DNA of 62,264 nucleotides. Source: Nitrospira sp. Its GTDB lineage: Bacteria; Nitrospirota; Nitrospiria; Nitrospirales; Nitrospiraceae. The notes under the pieces are model-generated. The model ran no database searches. It saw nothing but the letters and a program-made list of their open reading frames with translations, and was not told the origin of the DNA. Within the stretch, counting starts at the first letter, position 1; each line of letters opens with the position of its first letter. Position numbers and translations under genes: made by a program. The DNA lies in assembly GCA_005116955.1 (NCBI GenBank), contig SWDI01000005.1, positions 714,319-776,582 on the forward strand, read 5' to 3'. Below are positions 1 through 13,168 of this stretch, one piece after another.

Positions 1-2
1 CA

Positions 3-3860
<3,858 letters not shown>

Positions 3861-4139
3861 CCATGAGAGAACCGCAGTGACTAAGCACCTCCCCTCCATT
3901 CGTGCCCTCTGTGCCAGCCTGCATGTGAACCCGTGGCGGTAGGCCTTGGCGAACCCCGCCCGATACAGACACTATTCATTGCGTCGCACATCTTCCAAAC
4001 TGACAGCCTGAAGTCGTACACTGAGGTCTCCCATTTGGGGCGATGTGCATCGTTATAGATGGGCACCATACACAGTGGGCAGCGCTCTGGATGGCCTGCC
4101 GGCTGTGTTTACTCCGCGGGCTTTCCCCATTGACGCACT

Positions 4140-5021
4140 ATGAAGCCACGTGTCATCGTCACCGGAACGGCAGGGCTTATAGGACAGTACTTTGTGAAGT
4201 CCGCCGCTCGATGGGCGCCCGGGTGGGAGGTCTGTGGCCTCAGCCGCTCTGACCTTGATCTCACGGATCACGCTGCCGCCGATCAGGTGTGGCAGCGTCT
4301 CAAGCCCAACGCGGTCATCCACTGCGCGGCGTTAAGTCGAACGACAGAGTGCGAGCGAAATCCTCAGATGGCCCGTCGTATGAATGTGGACACCACGGCG
4401 TATCTGGCGCGACTCTCCCGGGACATTCCCTTTATCTTCTTGTCGAGCGGGGAAGTATTCGACGGCAAGGCTAGTTGGTACCAGGAGGCCGATGAGCCCA
4501 ATCCGATCAATATCTATGGCCAGACCAAGCTTGAAGCGGAAGAGTGCGTGTTGGAGAATCTCACCCACACGGCGGTCCGGATCGTTCTCACGGCGGGTGC
4601 CTCGCAGCACGGCGATCGAAGTTTTGTGGAAGATATGTGCCGGTCGGTGAAGGCTGGTAAGAAGGTGACGCTGTATGGCGATGAATTCCGCTGCCCGTTG
4701 CCGGCAGGGGCCATTGTCCGCTCGGTATGGGAGTTACTCGACAAAGGCGCGCCTGGTCTCTACCATCTCGGTGGACGAGAACGGTTGTCACGTTGGGAGA
4801 TTGGACAGGCGCTGCTGCAGTGGTATCCGGAGCTGCAAGGCCATCTGGTTGAAGGATCCGCTGGGGATCATGCCGGTGCCCCCAGGCCTGCGGATCTTTC
4901 ATTGAACTGTGAAAAAATCCAGGCACTCTTGTCGTTTCCTATCCCAGGGTTTTGCAGTTGGTTGAAGGATCGGAAGCGCTATGGCGACGACGTATGGGAC
5001 TATGAACCGAGTGTGTCGTAA
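4140..5021 (+). CDS. NAD(P)-dependent SDR-family reductase/epimerase, RmlD-like
   Basis: A 293-residue extended short-chain dehydrogenase. The Rossmann dinucleotide motif is TGTAGLIG (G9-G15), an IFLSSGEVFDG strand carries the catalytic serine region (about 99-109), and YGQTK gives the catalytic Tyr126 and Lys130. The pattern HCAALS..TECE..P.....MN is typical of dTDP-4-dehydrorhamnose reductase (RmlD)-type enzymes. No other rhamnose gene (rmlA, rmlB, rmlC) is nearby, so the substrate is undetermined. It is followed after 12 bp by the DUF1295 gene, probably cotranscribed. Confidence 0.8.
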   Translation: MKPRVIVTGTAGLIGQYFVKSAARWAPGWEVCGLSRSDLDLTDHAAADQVWQRLKPNAVIHCAALSRTTECERNPQMARRMNVDTTAYLARLSRDIPFIFLSSGEVFDGKASWYQEADEPNPINIYGQTKLEAEECVLENLTHTAVRIVLTAGASQHGDRSFVEDMCRSVKAGKKVTLYGDEFRCPLPAGAIVRSVWELLDKGAPGLYHLGGRERLSRWEIGQALLQWYPELQGHLVEGSAGDHAGAPRPADLSLNCEKIQALLSFPIPGFCSWLKDRKRYGDDVWDYEPSVS

Positions 5022-5033
5022 AGGGAAGGACTG

Positions 5034-5867
5034 ATGGGACCAGAAGAAGGAATAGACGTATCGGATCCGTTGCAGCTTGTCGTGATCACCTATGTCGTCA
5101 TGGCGGTCGTCATGGGTTTCCTGTGGGCAGTGCAGAAGAAGACAAAAAATGCTTCGATCGTCGACGTCGCGTGGTGTGCGGGGCTGATCGCCGCGGTGTT
5201 GTCGTATATGACTCAGGCTCCCGCCGGAGTCGAGCGCATCCTGCTCACAGCGATGCTGGTCCTGCTCTATGCCGGCCGTCTGGGACTCCACATTTATTCC
5301 CAACGCGTGACTGGGCAATCGGAGGACGCTCGCTATCGCCGCCTGCGACAAAAATGGGGCGATGCGGAGTCGGTGAATATGTTTGTGTATTTTCAGTGGA
5401 AGGCGCTGTCCGTGGCGGTTTTTTCCCTTCCGTTTCTGGTGGTGCTCTGGAATACCAGGATTCCATCTTCAGTGGTTGAGATGGTCGGATTGCTGATCTG
5501 GAGCGTGGCCGTGGCTGGTGAAGCAAAGGCAGACCGCCAGCTTGCTCATTTCCGCGCCGATCCGAAGAATGAGGGTCGCGTTTGCAGAGAGGGGCTGTGG
5601 CATTACTCCCGCCACCCGAATTACTTTTTCGACTGGCTGCACTGGTGCTCGTATGTCGTCATGACGATGGGGGCACCCGGCTGGTTATTCACCTGGATTG
5701 GTCCGATCGGGATGGGCTTGTTACTGTACAAGGTGACTGGCATTCCACGGGCGGAAGAGCAAGCCCTTGTAAGCCGTGGGGAAGAGTATAAAGCCTACCA
5801 GGCGACGACCAATGCGTTTTTTCCATGGCATCCTCGACAAAGGTCTGAGGCGTCGGTTCATTCATGA
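5034..5867 (+). CDS. DUF1295 family integral membrane protein (steroid 5-alpha-reductase C-terminal-like)
   Basis: A 277-residue polytopic membrane protein. Hydrophobic segments are visible at about 14-34, 45-60, 68-84, 122-142, 147-165 and 215-235. The motif SRHPNYFFDWLHW near residue 196 is the hallmark of the DUF1295/steroid reductase-isoprenylcysteine methyltransferase fold, where this histidine-containing region contributes to cofactor binding. Family members are predicted NADPH-dependent reductases or methyltransferases acting on lipids; the substrate here is unknown. It follows the SDR gene closely and may act on the same lipid, which is an inference. Confidence 0.8.
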   Translation: MGPEEGIDVSDPLQLVVITYVVMAVVMGFLWAVQKKTKNASIVDVAWCAGLIAAVLSYMTQAPAGVERILLTAMLVLLYAGRLGLHIYSQRVTGQSEDARYRRLRQKWGDAESVNMFVYFQWKALSVAVFSLPFLVVLWNTRIPSSVVEMVGLLIWSVAVAGEAKADRQLAHFRADPKNEGRVCREGLWHYSRHPNYFFDWLHWCSYVVMTMGAPGWLFTWIGPIGMGLLLYKVTGIPRAEEQALVSRGEEYKAYQATTNAFFPWHPRQRSEASVHS

Positions 5868-6115
5868 CGTCGTCAGACTGACCCTTGCCGAGCAGGCTGC
5901 GAAACAACTCATGCCGCCCCTGTCGCCATTACGAGCATCGAGGGTTGGGATGAAGCTGGACAGCCATGCAGGATGTCCACAACGTCCGCTGTTCTCACCC
6001 GCCCAACCCCGGCGCGCCAAGACGCGCCTCTCCGTCGGCAAAGCCGCTGAGCCTAAGGTATTGAAAGAGCCTTTCTCAGGTGTCACCACCGACCTTGCTG
6101 GCCACGCGACAGCGC

Positions 6116-6346
6116 CTATTTTCTGTTGTCTAGTTCAGCGAGCCGAGCCTTCGCGATCTCAGCCACTTTGGTGGATGGGTAGAGATTTACCAGTTCTTGG
6201 TAGAGCTGCTTGGCATGAGGGATATTATTTTGGTTTTCTTCGAAAGCAGCCGTTTCAAACAGCTCGTTCGCCTTCTGATCAGAACAGCCGAGCAACATCA
6301 AGCAGAGGGCACAGAGGACAAGTCGTGCGGTTATCATCGTCGTCAT
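6116..6346 (-). CDS. Small lipoprotein, translationally coupled to the upstream regulator
   Basis: A 76-residue protein with a signal peptide ending in the lipobox LMLLGC; the mature part is about 55 residues. The sequence ELFETAAFEENQNNIP..KQLYQELVNLYPS..VAEIAKARL resembles a single tetratricopeptide-like helix pair, as in BamD/YbgF-type lipoproteins. The ATG at 6346 overlaps the stop of the preceding zinc-ribbon gene as ATGA, which decides this start; an in-frame ATG at 6337 is the alternative. Function unknown; probably anchored to a membrane facing the periplasm. Confidence 0.65.
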   Translation of the reverse strand: MTTMITARLVLCALCLMLLGCSDQKANELFETAAFEENQNNIPHAKQLYQELVNLYPSTKVAEIAKARLAELDNRK

Positions 6347-6705
6347 CCTTTCCAGGCGTCTCTCCGCCGTGACACCTTCGTGTTTGCGTGAGTCAATCCT
6401 GATCCGAGAGAGTCGATTCCGTAGCGTGGAGCGGAGATACCTTCGCTTCGGCATTGTGGACAGCGGCTTGGTCGCGTCAATCTGGTGCGATCACGGAACA
6501 TAAATTTACAATCCAAGCAGGTGGACGGCTCAAGGACAAACCGTCGTGAACGGTCCCGAGACACCGTTTTTACCACATGAGCCAAGTGCTCCTCCACCTG
6601 TCGCTCTGGAATTCTGAGTATGGGAGCCAGTTGCTCTGCGGTCATGCGAGTATCCGTCACGAGATCGGTGATGCGCTGACGCAGGGTCCGCTCAAGCGGC
6701 AACAT
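6343..6705 (-). CDS. HTH plus zinc-ribbon predicted transcriptional regulator (COG3357-like)
   Basis: About 120 residues. An N-terminal winged-helix-like region (ITDLVTD..MTAEQLAPIL.IPERQVEEHLAHV) is followed by a zinc ribbon with paired cysteines CLDC and CPQC. This layout matches the HTH-zinc-ribbon family COG3357. I place the start at the ATG at 6705 because the only earlier in-frame start is a TTG at 6732 without a visible Shine-Dalgarno. Its stop overlaps the start of the downstream lipoprotein (ATGA), so the two are probably cotranslated. It is divergent from the hopanoid methylase gene. Confidence 0.6.
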   Translation of the reverse strand: MLPLERTLRQRITDLVTDTRMTAEQLAPILRIPERQVEEHLAHVVKTVSRDRSRRFVLEPSTCLDCKFMFRDRTRLTRPSRCPQCRSEGISAPRYGIDSLGSGLTHANTKVSRRRDAWKG

Positions 6706-6933
6706 GTCCGTATGGTACGGACTGGGGCACAAAAAATCCAGATGGTCGGGGCAGGTCCTCCATGAATCATCTTAAGTCTTGCGTACTTAACGGTTGCACC
6801 GATGCCTCCATTCTGGCACAATCCGTTCCCGCATCCGTTACCACATCACGATCAATCCACTGGCCGGGCCTCTCCGTCGTCTTCGGACAATTGGTGTTTG
6901 GCCAGTGTGCTATAGACCAGGAGGTTTGGGGCC

Positions 6934-8478
6934 ATGAAGTTCCTCGCAGTCCATCCAGGTCCGCTCATGTACACCAAGATCTATCTACGTCTGGAGCCAC
7001 TTGGTTTAGAGATGGTGGCCCAGGCAGTCCGTCAAGCCGGACATGAGGTTCGTCTCATCGACCTCCAGGCTGACACCTGGAAGGATTACCTCGCGCTCAT
7101 CACCACCTGGAAACCAGACGTGGTGGCATTCGGCTGCAATTATTTGGCGAATGTGCCGGAGATCGTGGACTTGGCCAAACTCACGAAGAAAGAGTTGCCC
7201 AACTGCTTCGTCTTCGTCGGTGGCCATAGTGCCTCATTTGTAGCGAAGGACTTTTTAGAACACGGCAACGGCGCCATCGATTGCATCCTCAAGGGCGAAG
7301 GGGAGGTGGCCGCTCCTAAATTACTGATGGCGGTTGAACAGGACCGCAAGGCGATCACCAAGGTCCCGGGGGTGGTGACGCTTGATGGCGAAGGACCACC
7401 GCCGCAATTCATCGAGAATCTGGACGATGTCCGTCCCGCGCGCGATCTCCTCCGCAACCGCCACAAATACTTCATCGGAGTGCTAGATCCTTGCGCCTCA
7501 GTCGAATTTGCGCGAGGTTGTCCATGGGATTGTTCCTTCTGCAGCGCCTGGACCTTTTATGGGCGCAGCTATCGCATGGTCAGTCCGGAAAAAGCCGTTG
7601 AGGAGTTGGAGCAGGTTCAAGAACCAGGCATCTTTCTGGTTGACGATGTCGCCTTCATCCAGGGCAAGCAGGGCATGGAGATTGGCGAAGCGGTCGCGCG
7701 GCGTGGGATCAAGAAGCAGTACTACATGGAAACGCGCGGCGATGTTCTCCTGCGTAACAAGGAAGTCTTCCAGTTCTGGAAGACGCTTGGGCTCCAGTAC
7801 ATGTTCCTCGGTGTGGAAGCCATCGATGCCGAAGGTCTCAAGATGCACCGCAAGCGCATCTCGTTGGGCAAAAACTTCGAGGCGCTCGAATTCGCTCGGT
7901 CCCTCGGGATCACCGTCGCCATCAATCTTATCGCCGACCCGGATTGGGACCGGCAGCGATTTGAGGTCATCCGGCAGTGGTGCTTGGAAATTCCGGAGAT
8001 CGTGAATATCAGCGTCAATACGCCGTACCCGGGAACTGAGAGCTGGCTCACGGAATCTCGCAAGCTCCACACGCGGGATTACCGCCTCTTTGACATTCAG
8101 CATGCCGTGATGCCGACCAAGATGCCGCTCCATGAGTTTTATGCGGAACTGGTCAAGACTCAACAAGTCTTAAACAAGAAGCATCTGGGCTGGGCTGCGC
8201 TCAAGGGCACGGCCAAGATTGCGGCGGGGCACTTAATGCGGGGACAAACCAACTTCATCAAGATGTTGTGGAAGTTCAACAGTGTCTACAATCCCGAGCT
8301 GCAAATGGCGGATCACCGTCGCCCAGTGAAGTATGAGATGTCGATGCCGCCGGAGAAGAAAGACACGATCGACCCGAAACTACTCTTTATCCTGCCACCC
8401 AAAGGCCGCCAAGGCCGGGCGATCGACGATGCCACCGAGACGTTCGTCGATGAGACTCGCATGGGTACGGTGGTCTGA
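6934..8478 (+). CDS. hpnR: B12-binding radical SAM protein, probable hopanoid C-3 methylase
   Basis: 514 residues, preceded by AGGAGG nine bases before the ATG. Residues 1-140 form a cobalamin-binding-like domain (MKFLAVHPGPLMYTKIYLRL, EVRLIDLQ, VVAFGCNY). The radical SAM cluster motif CPWDCSFC gives Cys196, Cys200 and Cys203. The N-terminal signature and the architecture resemble HpnR, which methylates ring A of hopanoids at C-3 using SAM and a B12 cofactor. No other hopanoid gene lies in the window, so the gene is isolated from the rest of that pathway. Other B12-radical SAM methylases such as HpnP are possible, but the start and overall sequence fit HpnR best. Confidence 0.8.
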   Translation: MKFLAVHPGPLMYTKIYLRLEPLGLEMVAQAVRQAGHEVRLIDLQADTWKDYLALITTWKPDVVAFGCNYLANVPEIVDLAKLTKKELPNCFVFVGGHSASFVAKDFLEHGNGAIDCILKGEGEVAAPKLLMAVEQDRKAITKVPGVVTLDGEGPPPQFIENLDDVRPARDLLRNRHKYFIGVLDPCASVEFARGCPWDCSFCSAWTFYGRSYRMVSPEKAVEELEQVQEPGIFLVDDVAFIQGKQGMEIGEAVARRGIKKQYYMETRGDVLLRNKEVFQFWKTLGLQYMFLGVEAIDAEGLKMHRKRISLGKNFEALEFARSLGITVAINLIADPDWDRQRFEVIRQWCLEIPEIVNISVNTPYPGTESWLTESRKLHTRDYRLFDIQHAVMPTKMPLHEFYAELVKTQQVLNKKHLGWAALKGTAKIAAGHLMRGQTNFIKMLWKFNSVYNPELQMADHRRPVKYEMSMPPEKKDTIDPKLLFILPPKGRQGRAIDDATETFVDETRMGTVV

Positions 8479-8610
8479 TCGCTACTGGGAGTGTGGGTGA
8501 TAGGGGCTGAGGTAAGGGACCGGACGCAGTTCCCGTTCTAAGCAGGCGCTCAATCAGCGACATCTGCCCAGTCTCCAGAAAGCCTTCTGGCAACTCTGGA
8601 TGTGGTCTAT

Positions 8611-10734
8611 CTATCTTGGCGGAGATGCCGTGGCGCCCGGCTCATCCGCCAGTCGTAAGGTCAACGTCGTTTCTTCCCGGCATGTGCTCATTCCAATGCT
8701 GCAAGTGACAGTGATAGTTTTTTTGGCAATGACGTTAGAATTGTGATCTGGCGTCCAGCCGCCGATCTCATAACCTTTCTTAGCCATATTGAATGTCCTG
8801 AATCGGGTAACATTGAAAGCTGAACTCCATCCCCCGCCTTCTGTTACGCCGTGGGCGTCATCAGCCTGGACACCTTGTGAGGCAAACAACTCCTTCAATT
8901 TCTCGGGCGTGTTGCTGCTTGTACAATGGGTCTCCGCCACTTCACCTGATCGTCCTGGAAGAATAATCAAGTTCACGCCAAATGGCTCAGGGGCACTGCT
9001 GATCGAGCCTCCGTTCACATGAAAGGTGGTCGTGCCGGTCCCCTGAACGCGGATTTCGCACGAGGCCGGCTGTGTCAATGTGCGAGTGGCGTACTGCATG
9101 GCGCCTTCCCCAACCCATTGGCCATCGTCCCTGCGCCGAAGCGGAACCGTTGCCTCGACCTGGGCATCGAATCCATTCGAACTCAGAAACATGCCGAATG
9201 GCGGATTCGGAAGATTCAACGGCTCCTGAACGATGTGCGACTTGAATTCAAGCACGTAAGCAGAAGGGGCTAGTTCCCATTCTCCATCCTTCGCTTCCGC
9301 AACGCCCGCGCGTGAGAGCGCACTCACACGGAATCCGCTGTGCTGAACCTTGGTCGCCGGAGCTTGATAGGTGAATGTGGCGGGGGTGCCGGGCTGTGAC
9401 TGGTCTTCTCTTGGTGATACGGTGCCGTTTCTCTCCCTGGGCCGCTCCTTCGCCTCCTTGAACTTCGCCGGAACAATCGCCTGTTCCTTTTTCGTCCGCA
9501 GTTCCGTCTTCACGGGCGTCGATTCGCTGGGAACGAACTTTTTGGTTTTGGTAGGCGGCGTGAACGTGATCTCCACGCAGGTGTTGGGCTTGTGCCACTC
9601 TCTTTCCGCATCCAAGTAATTTTGACCTCCCCAGAGCATGACCGCTCCAATAGCAGCACTTACGAAGCTATGTTCTTGAGGAGTAGCACCCTCCATATCC
9701 CATTCAGCTGCTGAAGCGGTCACGTTGGTGGGAAACCCGAGCCACAATTCCTCACGACTCGGAACGAATCGAAATTGACTACGCTGTCGCCTGAGTGAAG
9801 CTGGCACATCCGTTCCGTTTCGCTCGGCGACAGTAGAAAGGTCCTCTTCGATATATTTCACCTTGGCATCGTCACCTACTTGCCCCTTGAGCGTGGCGGA
9901 TGCGTGGAGGCCGATGTGGGCCGTTCGCGTGACGCCTGATTCCACAGTCGTTTGATCAAGAACAACAGCAAACTCGAAATCTCCTGGGGCCACCCCATCT
10001 GGTGCTGGACACTTGAGCACCTTGCCGCCAAGAACTGTGACCATGCTCCTTCTATTCCCTACCGTCTCCGGCCAGATCGATCGAGCCGTGGTTTTCCATC
10101 CAACCCAGCCCGGAGGCGCCTCTTGTCTCGATTCGCTCCTTGTTGGGGAAACTGCCGGCGCCTGTGCGAGTTGAAAAGATCCCTGAGCTGGTCCCGTGGC
10201 CAACAGGAGGCGAGGTGCGTGATGAGGCTTGCCTAAGCGGCTCTTGTGCGTGGGCGTTGGCGAGGGACAATCGGCGACAGTCGGGCCGAGTTGTGCCTTG
10301 AAGTTCTCGAACAACTGCTGATCTAAGGATCGCGCAACCGACTCGGCCTGTGAGCCGAGCGATTGCTTGAGCGACTGTCCTTCTTTCCCCGCAAACAGCT
10401 GTCTACTGCCAAGGCCCTGGACGATTTTGGTCAAGGCATCGCACGGACCTTTGATGCTGTTGAATGGTTGCAGAGATTCCGGCCGGACTGGCACTTTCTT
10501 CCATTCGCCCTTTTCATTCGGTCCCGCTTCGAACGGAGGTAACTGAATTGACGATGGGCCCATTTCCGCCGGTTTTGCAATCGACGCCGATGGCACGTTG
10601 GGTGACGGAGTGGGCGTCGAAGAAGCTTTCTTCGGATCGTACTCGGGCAGATTCGACGAGGGGAGGTGCTTCTCTCCGCTGCAACCGGTTAGAAAGATCA
10701 TGACAAGGAGTATCAGAAGGGGGCTGGCTGGCAT
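8611..10734 (-). CDS. Large lipoprotein of unknown function
   Basis: A 707-residue protein with a short signal peptide and lipobox FLTGC near residues 14-18, followed by a Pro/Ser/Thr-rich linker (about 35-60) typical of a lipoprotein tether. I do not recognise a catalytic domain. The N-terminal third is helical and charged; the C-terminal two thirds are rich in beta-strand-like segments, with two close cysteines (CSIGMSTC) near the end. It is transcribed divergently from the TraT-like pair, with about 170 bp between, so the two transcripts may share a control region. It is probably exported and membrane anchored. Confidence 0.65.
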   Translation of the reverse strand: MPASPLLILLVMIFLTGCSGEKHLPSSNLPEYDPKKASSTPTPSPNVPSASIAKPAEMGPSSIQLPPFEAGPNEKGEWKKVPVRPESLQPFNSIKGPCDALTKIVQGLGSRQLFAGKEGQSLKQSLGSQAESVARSLDQQLFENFKAQLGPTVADCPSPTPTHKSRLGKPHHAPRLLLATGPAQGSFQLAQAPAVSPTRSESRQEAPPGWVGWKTTARSIWPETVGNRRSMVTVLGGKVLKCPAPDGVAPGDFEFAVVLDQTTVESGVTRTAHIGLHASATLKGQVGDDAKVKYIEEDLSTVAERNGTDVPASLRRQRSQFRFVPSREELWLGFPTNVTASAAEWDMEGATPQEHSFVSAAIGAVMLWGGQNYLDAEREWHKPNTCVEITFTPPTKTKKFVPSESTPVKTELRTKKEQAIVPAKFKEAKERPRERNGTVSPREDQSQPGTPATFTYQAPATKVQHSGFRVSALSRAGVAEAKDGEWELAPSAYVLEFKSHIVQEPLNLPNPPFGMFLSSNGFDAQVEATVPLRRRDDGQWVGEGAMQYATRTLTQPASCEIRVQGTGTTTFHVNGGSISSAPEPFGVNLIILPGRSGEVAETHCTSSNTPEKLKELFASQGVQADDAHGVTEGGGWSSAFNVTRFRTFNMAKKGYEIGGWTPDHNSNVIAKKTITVTCSIGMSTCREETTLTLRLADEPGATASPPR

Positions 10735-10907
10735 TCGCGGTCTCCCGGTGAAGGACCACCAACGATTGGAATGGCCGCCATGCTAGCCCAGGCACCTGGG
10801 TTCTTCAAGTAATCCTGAGGGAATACCTTCCATTTACTGACAGGATGGGCGTTGCTATTCAGCCGTGCTCTTGCGTACAATCCCGTCGGTTTTGTCGTGA
10901 GGTGTCG

Positions 10908-11606
10908 ATGCGATACCTGGCACTTTTCATTCTTTTTCTCCCGCCGCTCACTGCCTACGCCGGCAATATCAGAGATACCGATCTCATCAGCAGTAACAAC
11001 TTCTTTCTGCCGCCGAGTACACAGAAGACTGTCTTTATCCAGGCTCGGAACTCTTCTGATAACCAAGAAGTCTCGCTTCATGATCTGGGAGCCCGGCTGA
11101 GCGCCAAGGGCTATCAGATTGTCACTGATCCGGACGGCGCACATTACGTCCTGCTGGCCAACATCGTCTATTGCAACATTACGAAGCCGGACATGCCGGT
11201 TGAGGCGATGGTGGCGAGTGGCTATGGATCCGCGTTCAACTCGGCGATGGGTGCCATGCAGGGCCTCACCAGCATGGCCAGCATGGCGGGTCCATACGGC
11301 GCAATGGGCGGCGCTGCGGCATCAATGGGGTTGAGCGCGATCCAAGGCATCGGTGATTTATTCAGTTCCTCGTCATCCGCTCCCAAGATGCCGGACGACG
11401 TGAACTATGCCTGCGTTGCAGACGTTCAGATTACGGAACAGAGGACCGTCCAGCTTCCCAGCGGGATGAAGACGGGCTCGGGGCAGGAGGCCGGTGTCTA
11501 CCAGACCAGGCTGGCTGCCGATGTCCACCAAAAGAAATTGGATGAGACCGAAGCCACGCCGCTGCTCCAACAGAAGCTGAGCGCTGCGGTGGCAGGCAAC
11601 TTCTAG
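10908..11606 (+). CDS. TraT-family exported protein (copy 1)
   Basis: 232 residues, with GAGGTG before the ATG at 10908. An N-terminal signal sequence (MRYLALFILFLPPLTAYA) is followed by the TraT-like pattern FLPPSTQKTVFIQARNSS and LGARLSAKGYQIVTDPDGA, then a Gly/Ala/Met-rich hydrophobic middle (about residues 105-150) and VNYACVADVQITE. This order matches TraT, the outer-membrane surface-exclusion and complement-resistance lipoprotein of F-like plasmids, where the glycine-rich region is membrane embedded. Unlike classical TraT, no lipobox cysteine is seen at the cleavage site. It is followed after 3 bp by a paralogue. The chromosomal role is unknown. Confidence 0.7.
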   Translation: MRYLALFILFLPPLTAYAGNIRDTDLISSNNFFLPPSTQKTVFIQARNSSDNQEVSLHDLGARLSAKGYQIVTDPDGAHYVLLANIVYCNITKPDMPVEAMVASGYGSAFNSAMGAMQGLTSMASMAGPYGAMGGAAASMGLSAIQGIGDLFSSSSSAPKMPDDVNYACVADVQITEQRTVQLPSGMKTGSGQEAGVYQTRLAADVHQKKLDETEATPLLQQKLSAAVAGNF

Positions 11607-11609
11607 ATC

Positions 11610-12338
11610 ATGAGATCACGCGCTCTCATCCTCACGTTTGTCATGCTGGCCGCAGCCACAACCGGCTGTTCCAACATCATCCGTTCCGGCCTCATGAACA
11701 GCAATACGGTATTCTTGGATCCAAACACCAATCGCATCGTGTATACCCAACTCAGGAACGCTTCTGAAAACCAGCAAGTGACGTTAAGTGAGGTGAATAC
11801 GAAGCTAAGCGCCAAGGGCTATCAGCTCGTACAAGATCCGGAACAGGCCAATTACTGGATACAGGCCAAGGTGATCTATTGTCACAAAGCAGCCGATGCG
11901 GTGACACCGGAAGCCGTGGCCAAAGCCGGTCCCGGCGCGGGCATCAGTAGCGGCGGGACAGTGATGGCCTCGGCGAGCTCCATGGGTGACGAGTCGGGCA
12001 TGGGAATGGCCGGGATGCCGGATATGAGCGCTATGATGAGACAGGCCATGGCGATGAGCGGCGGGCGAGCAGGATTTGGTGGCATGGCCGGTCTTCCCGG
12101 TATGCAGCCACCGCCCAAGGAAGACGGCGTGATCTACCTATGTGTGGCCGATGTTCAAATTACCGACCGCAAGATCGGCAAATCGATCGGTCGGCCGACC
12201 GGCGGTCAGTCATCAGGCGGCGAAAAGGTGCAACTGATGAGAATGGTCGGCCACGTGCGGCAAAAAAGTTTGGATATTCCAGAAGCCACGCCGATTGTAC
12301 AAGAGAAGATCGCTACCGGCATCGCCGGACTGTTCTAG
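11610..12338 (+). CDS. TraT-family lipoprotein (copy 2)
   Basis: 242 residues with a lipoprotein signal (AAATTGC near residues 14-20), then VFLDPNTNRIVYTQLRNASENQQV and LSAKGYQLVQDPEQANYWIQAKV, a Met/Gly-rich central region (about 100-165) and YLCVADVQITDRK. It is a tandem paralogue of the preceding gene and shares its TraT-like order, with a lipobox that copy 1 lacks. The C-terminal block PEATPIVQEKIATGIAGLF recurs as a fragment 3 kb downstream (15303-15371). Expected in the outer membrane. The Met/Gly richness of the middle is stronger than in plasmid TraT. Confidence 0.72.
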   Translation: MRSRALILTFVMLAAATTGCSNIIRSGLMNSNTVFLDPNTNRIVYTQLRNASENQQVTLSEVNTKLSAKGYQLVQDPEQANYWIQAKVIYCHKAADAVTPEAVAKAGPGAGISSGGTVMASASSMGDESGMGMAGMPDMSAMMRQAMAMSGGRAGFGGMAGLPGMQPPPKEDGVIYLCVADVQITDRKIGKSIGRPTGGQSSGGEKVQLMRMVGHVRQKSLDIPEATPIVQEKIATGIAGLF

Positions 12339-12513
12339 CTCCGATCGCGCGAAGACCCATATAATTAGTCTCGAAGCCCAACTCACTGAACAGCAACTGG
12401 TATGGCGTACTGTTCCTGAACCGTAGTGGAGTGTCATACGGCCAGCAATAGGTAGATCCGCTCTTATGCGGATTGGCCTAAACGTAGTTCGGCGACGCTG
12501 ACGTGGGGCCCGC

Positions 12514-13092
12514 ATGAGCAGCGATGCAGCCAAATTCGAAGCGGATTTCAGCTTCGTTTGCGAAGCGATTAGCGGATTCTTTAGCAGCGCCTCGATTCAG
12601 AAAGGTCTCGATGCCATAGACGAGGTCGGGATAACTGGTTGGGAGAAGTGGTGGCAGGTGGAGTTCGCCATTTGGCTTTCTGAGCACGAGGACATAGGCG
12701 GCTGGGCCATGGAGGAGGTCTTCCTAACAGACCTCCGCCGCAGGACCGAGAAAGATACCATCGCAATCGACATGGGGTTTCGAATGAAAGGGTGCTCCAT
12801 TGATGAAATGTTGTTCCTTGAGCTGAAGCAGAACGATGATTGGCGCCGGTGCATTGAGAACATGATTAAGGATTCGGAAAAGGTAGAAACTGCGCAGGAG
12901 CGGTCAGTGGACAGCAAAGTGAGAATTCGCAATTTCTTCGTGGTCGGCGTGTATCGAAACACGGATGTCTCAAAGAAGCAGGTCCACGACTACATAGAGC
13001 AACGTGCCCAACAAGAAGATATCCCCTTCGAACGACAGCATGTCTTTACTAAGTTCATACCAAATACCCCCTTTGGGGTCACCGTTTTTTGA
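12514..13092 (+). CDS. Predicted PD-(D/E)XK-like nuclease-fold protein of unknown function
   Basis: 192 residues, no signal peptide or membrane segment. I do not recognise the family. The arrangement IAIDMGFRM ... LFLELKQ gives D86 and E103-x-K105, the D-(n)-ExK spacing of PD-(D/E)XK nuclease folds, with a conserved-looking acidic helix upstream (WWQVEFAIW, E50). By eye the DNA is richer in A+T than the flanking TraT-like genes, consistent with transfer. It is followed after 76 bp by the TIR protein gene on the same strand. The Shine-Dalgarno is weak (GTGGGG). The nuclease assignment is an inference from motif spacing only. Confidence 0.5.
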   Translation: MSSDAAKFEADFSFVCEAISGFFSSASIQKGLDAIDEVGITGWEKWWQVEFAIWLSEHEDIGGWAMEEVFLTDLRRRTEKDTIAIDMGFRMKGCSIDEMLFLELKQNDDWRRCIENMIKDSEKVETAQERSVDSKVRIRNFFVVGVYRNTDVSKKQVHDYIEQRAQQEDIPFERQHVFTKFIPNTPFGVTVF

Positions 13093-13168
13093 CGCGGTGT
13101 GTCGTTGAACCAGCGCCTACCGGTAAGCCGCGGGACTGTTTGGTAACTAAGAACAAGGTGGGTACACG

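Noticed and set aside
5776-6372. 198-codon plus-strand frame after the DUF1295 gene
   Set aside because: Basic and Ser-rich without domain features, and it overlaps antisense the better supported lipoprotein with a lipobox.
12470-12513. attC-end-like AAACGTAG before the nuclease-like gene
   Set aside because: One base short of the usual AAACGTTAG and without a matching first core; could be chance.
13093-13168. Possible attC between the nuclease-like gene and the TIR gene
   Set aside because: The spacer has GTTGAAC and GTTTGGT but neither fits the core consensus well, so I did not extend the cassette interpretation here.
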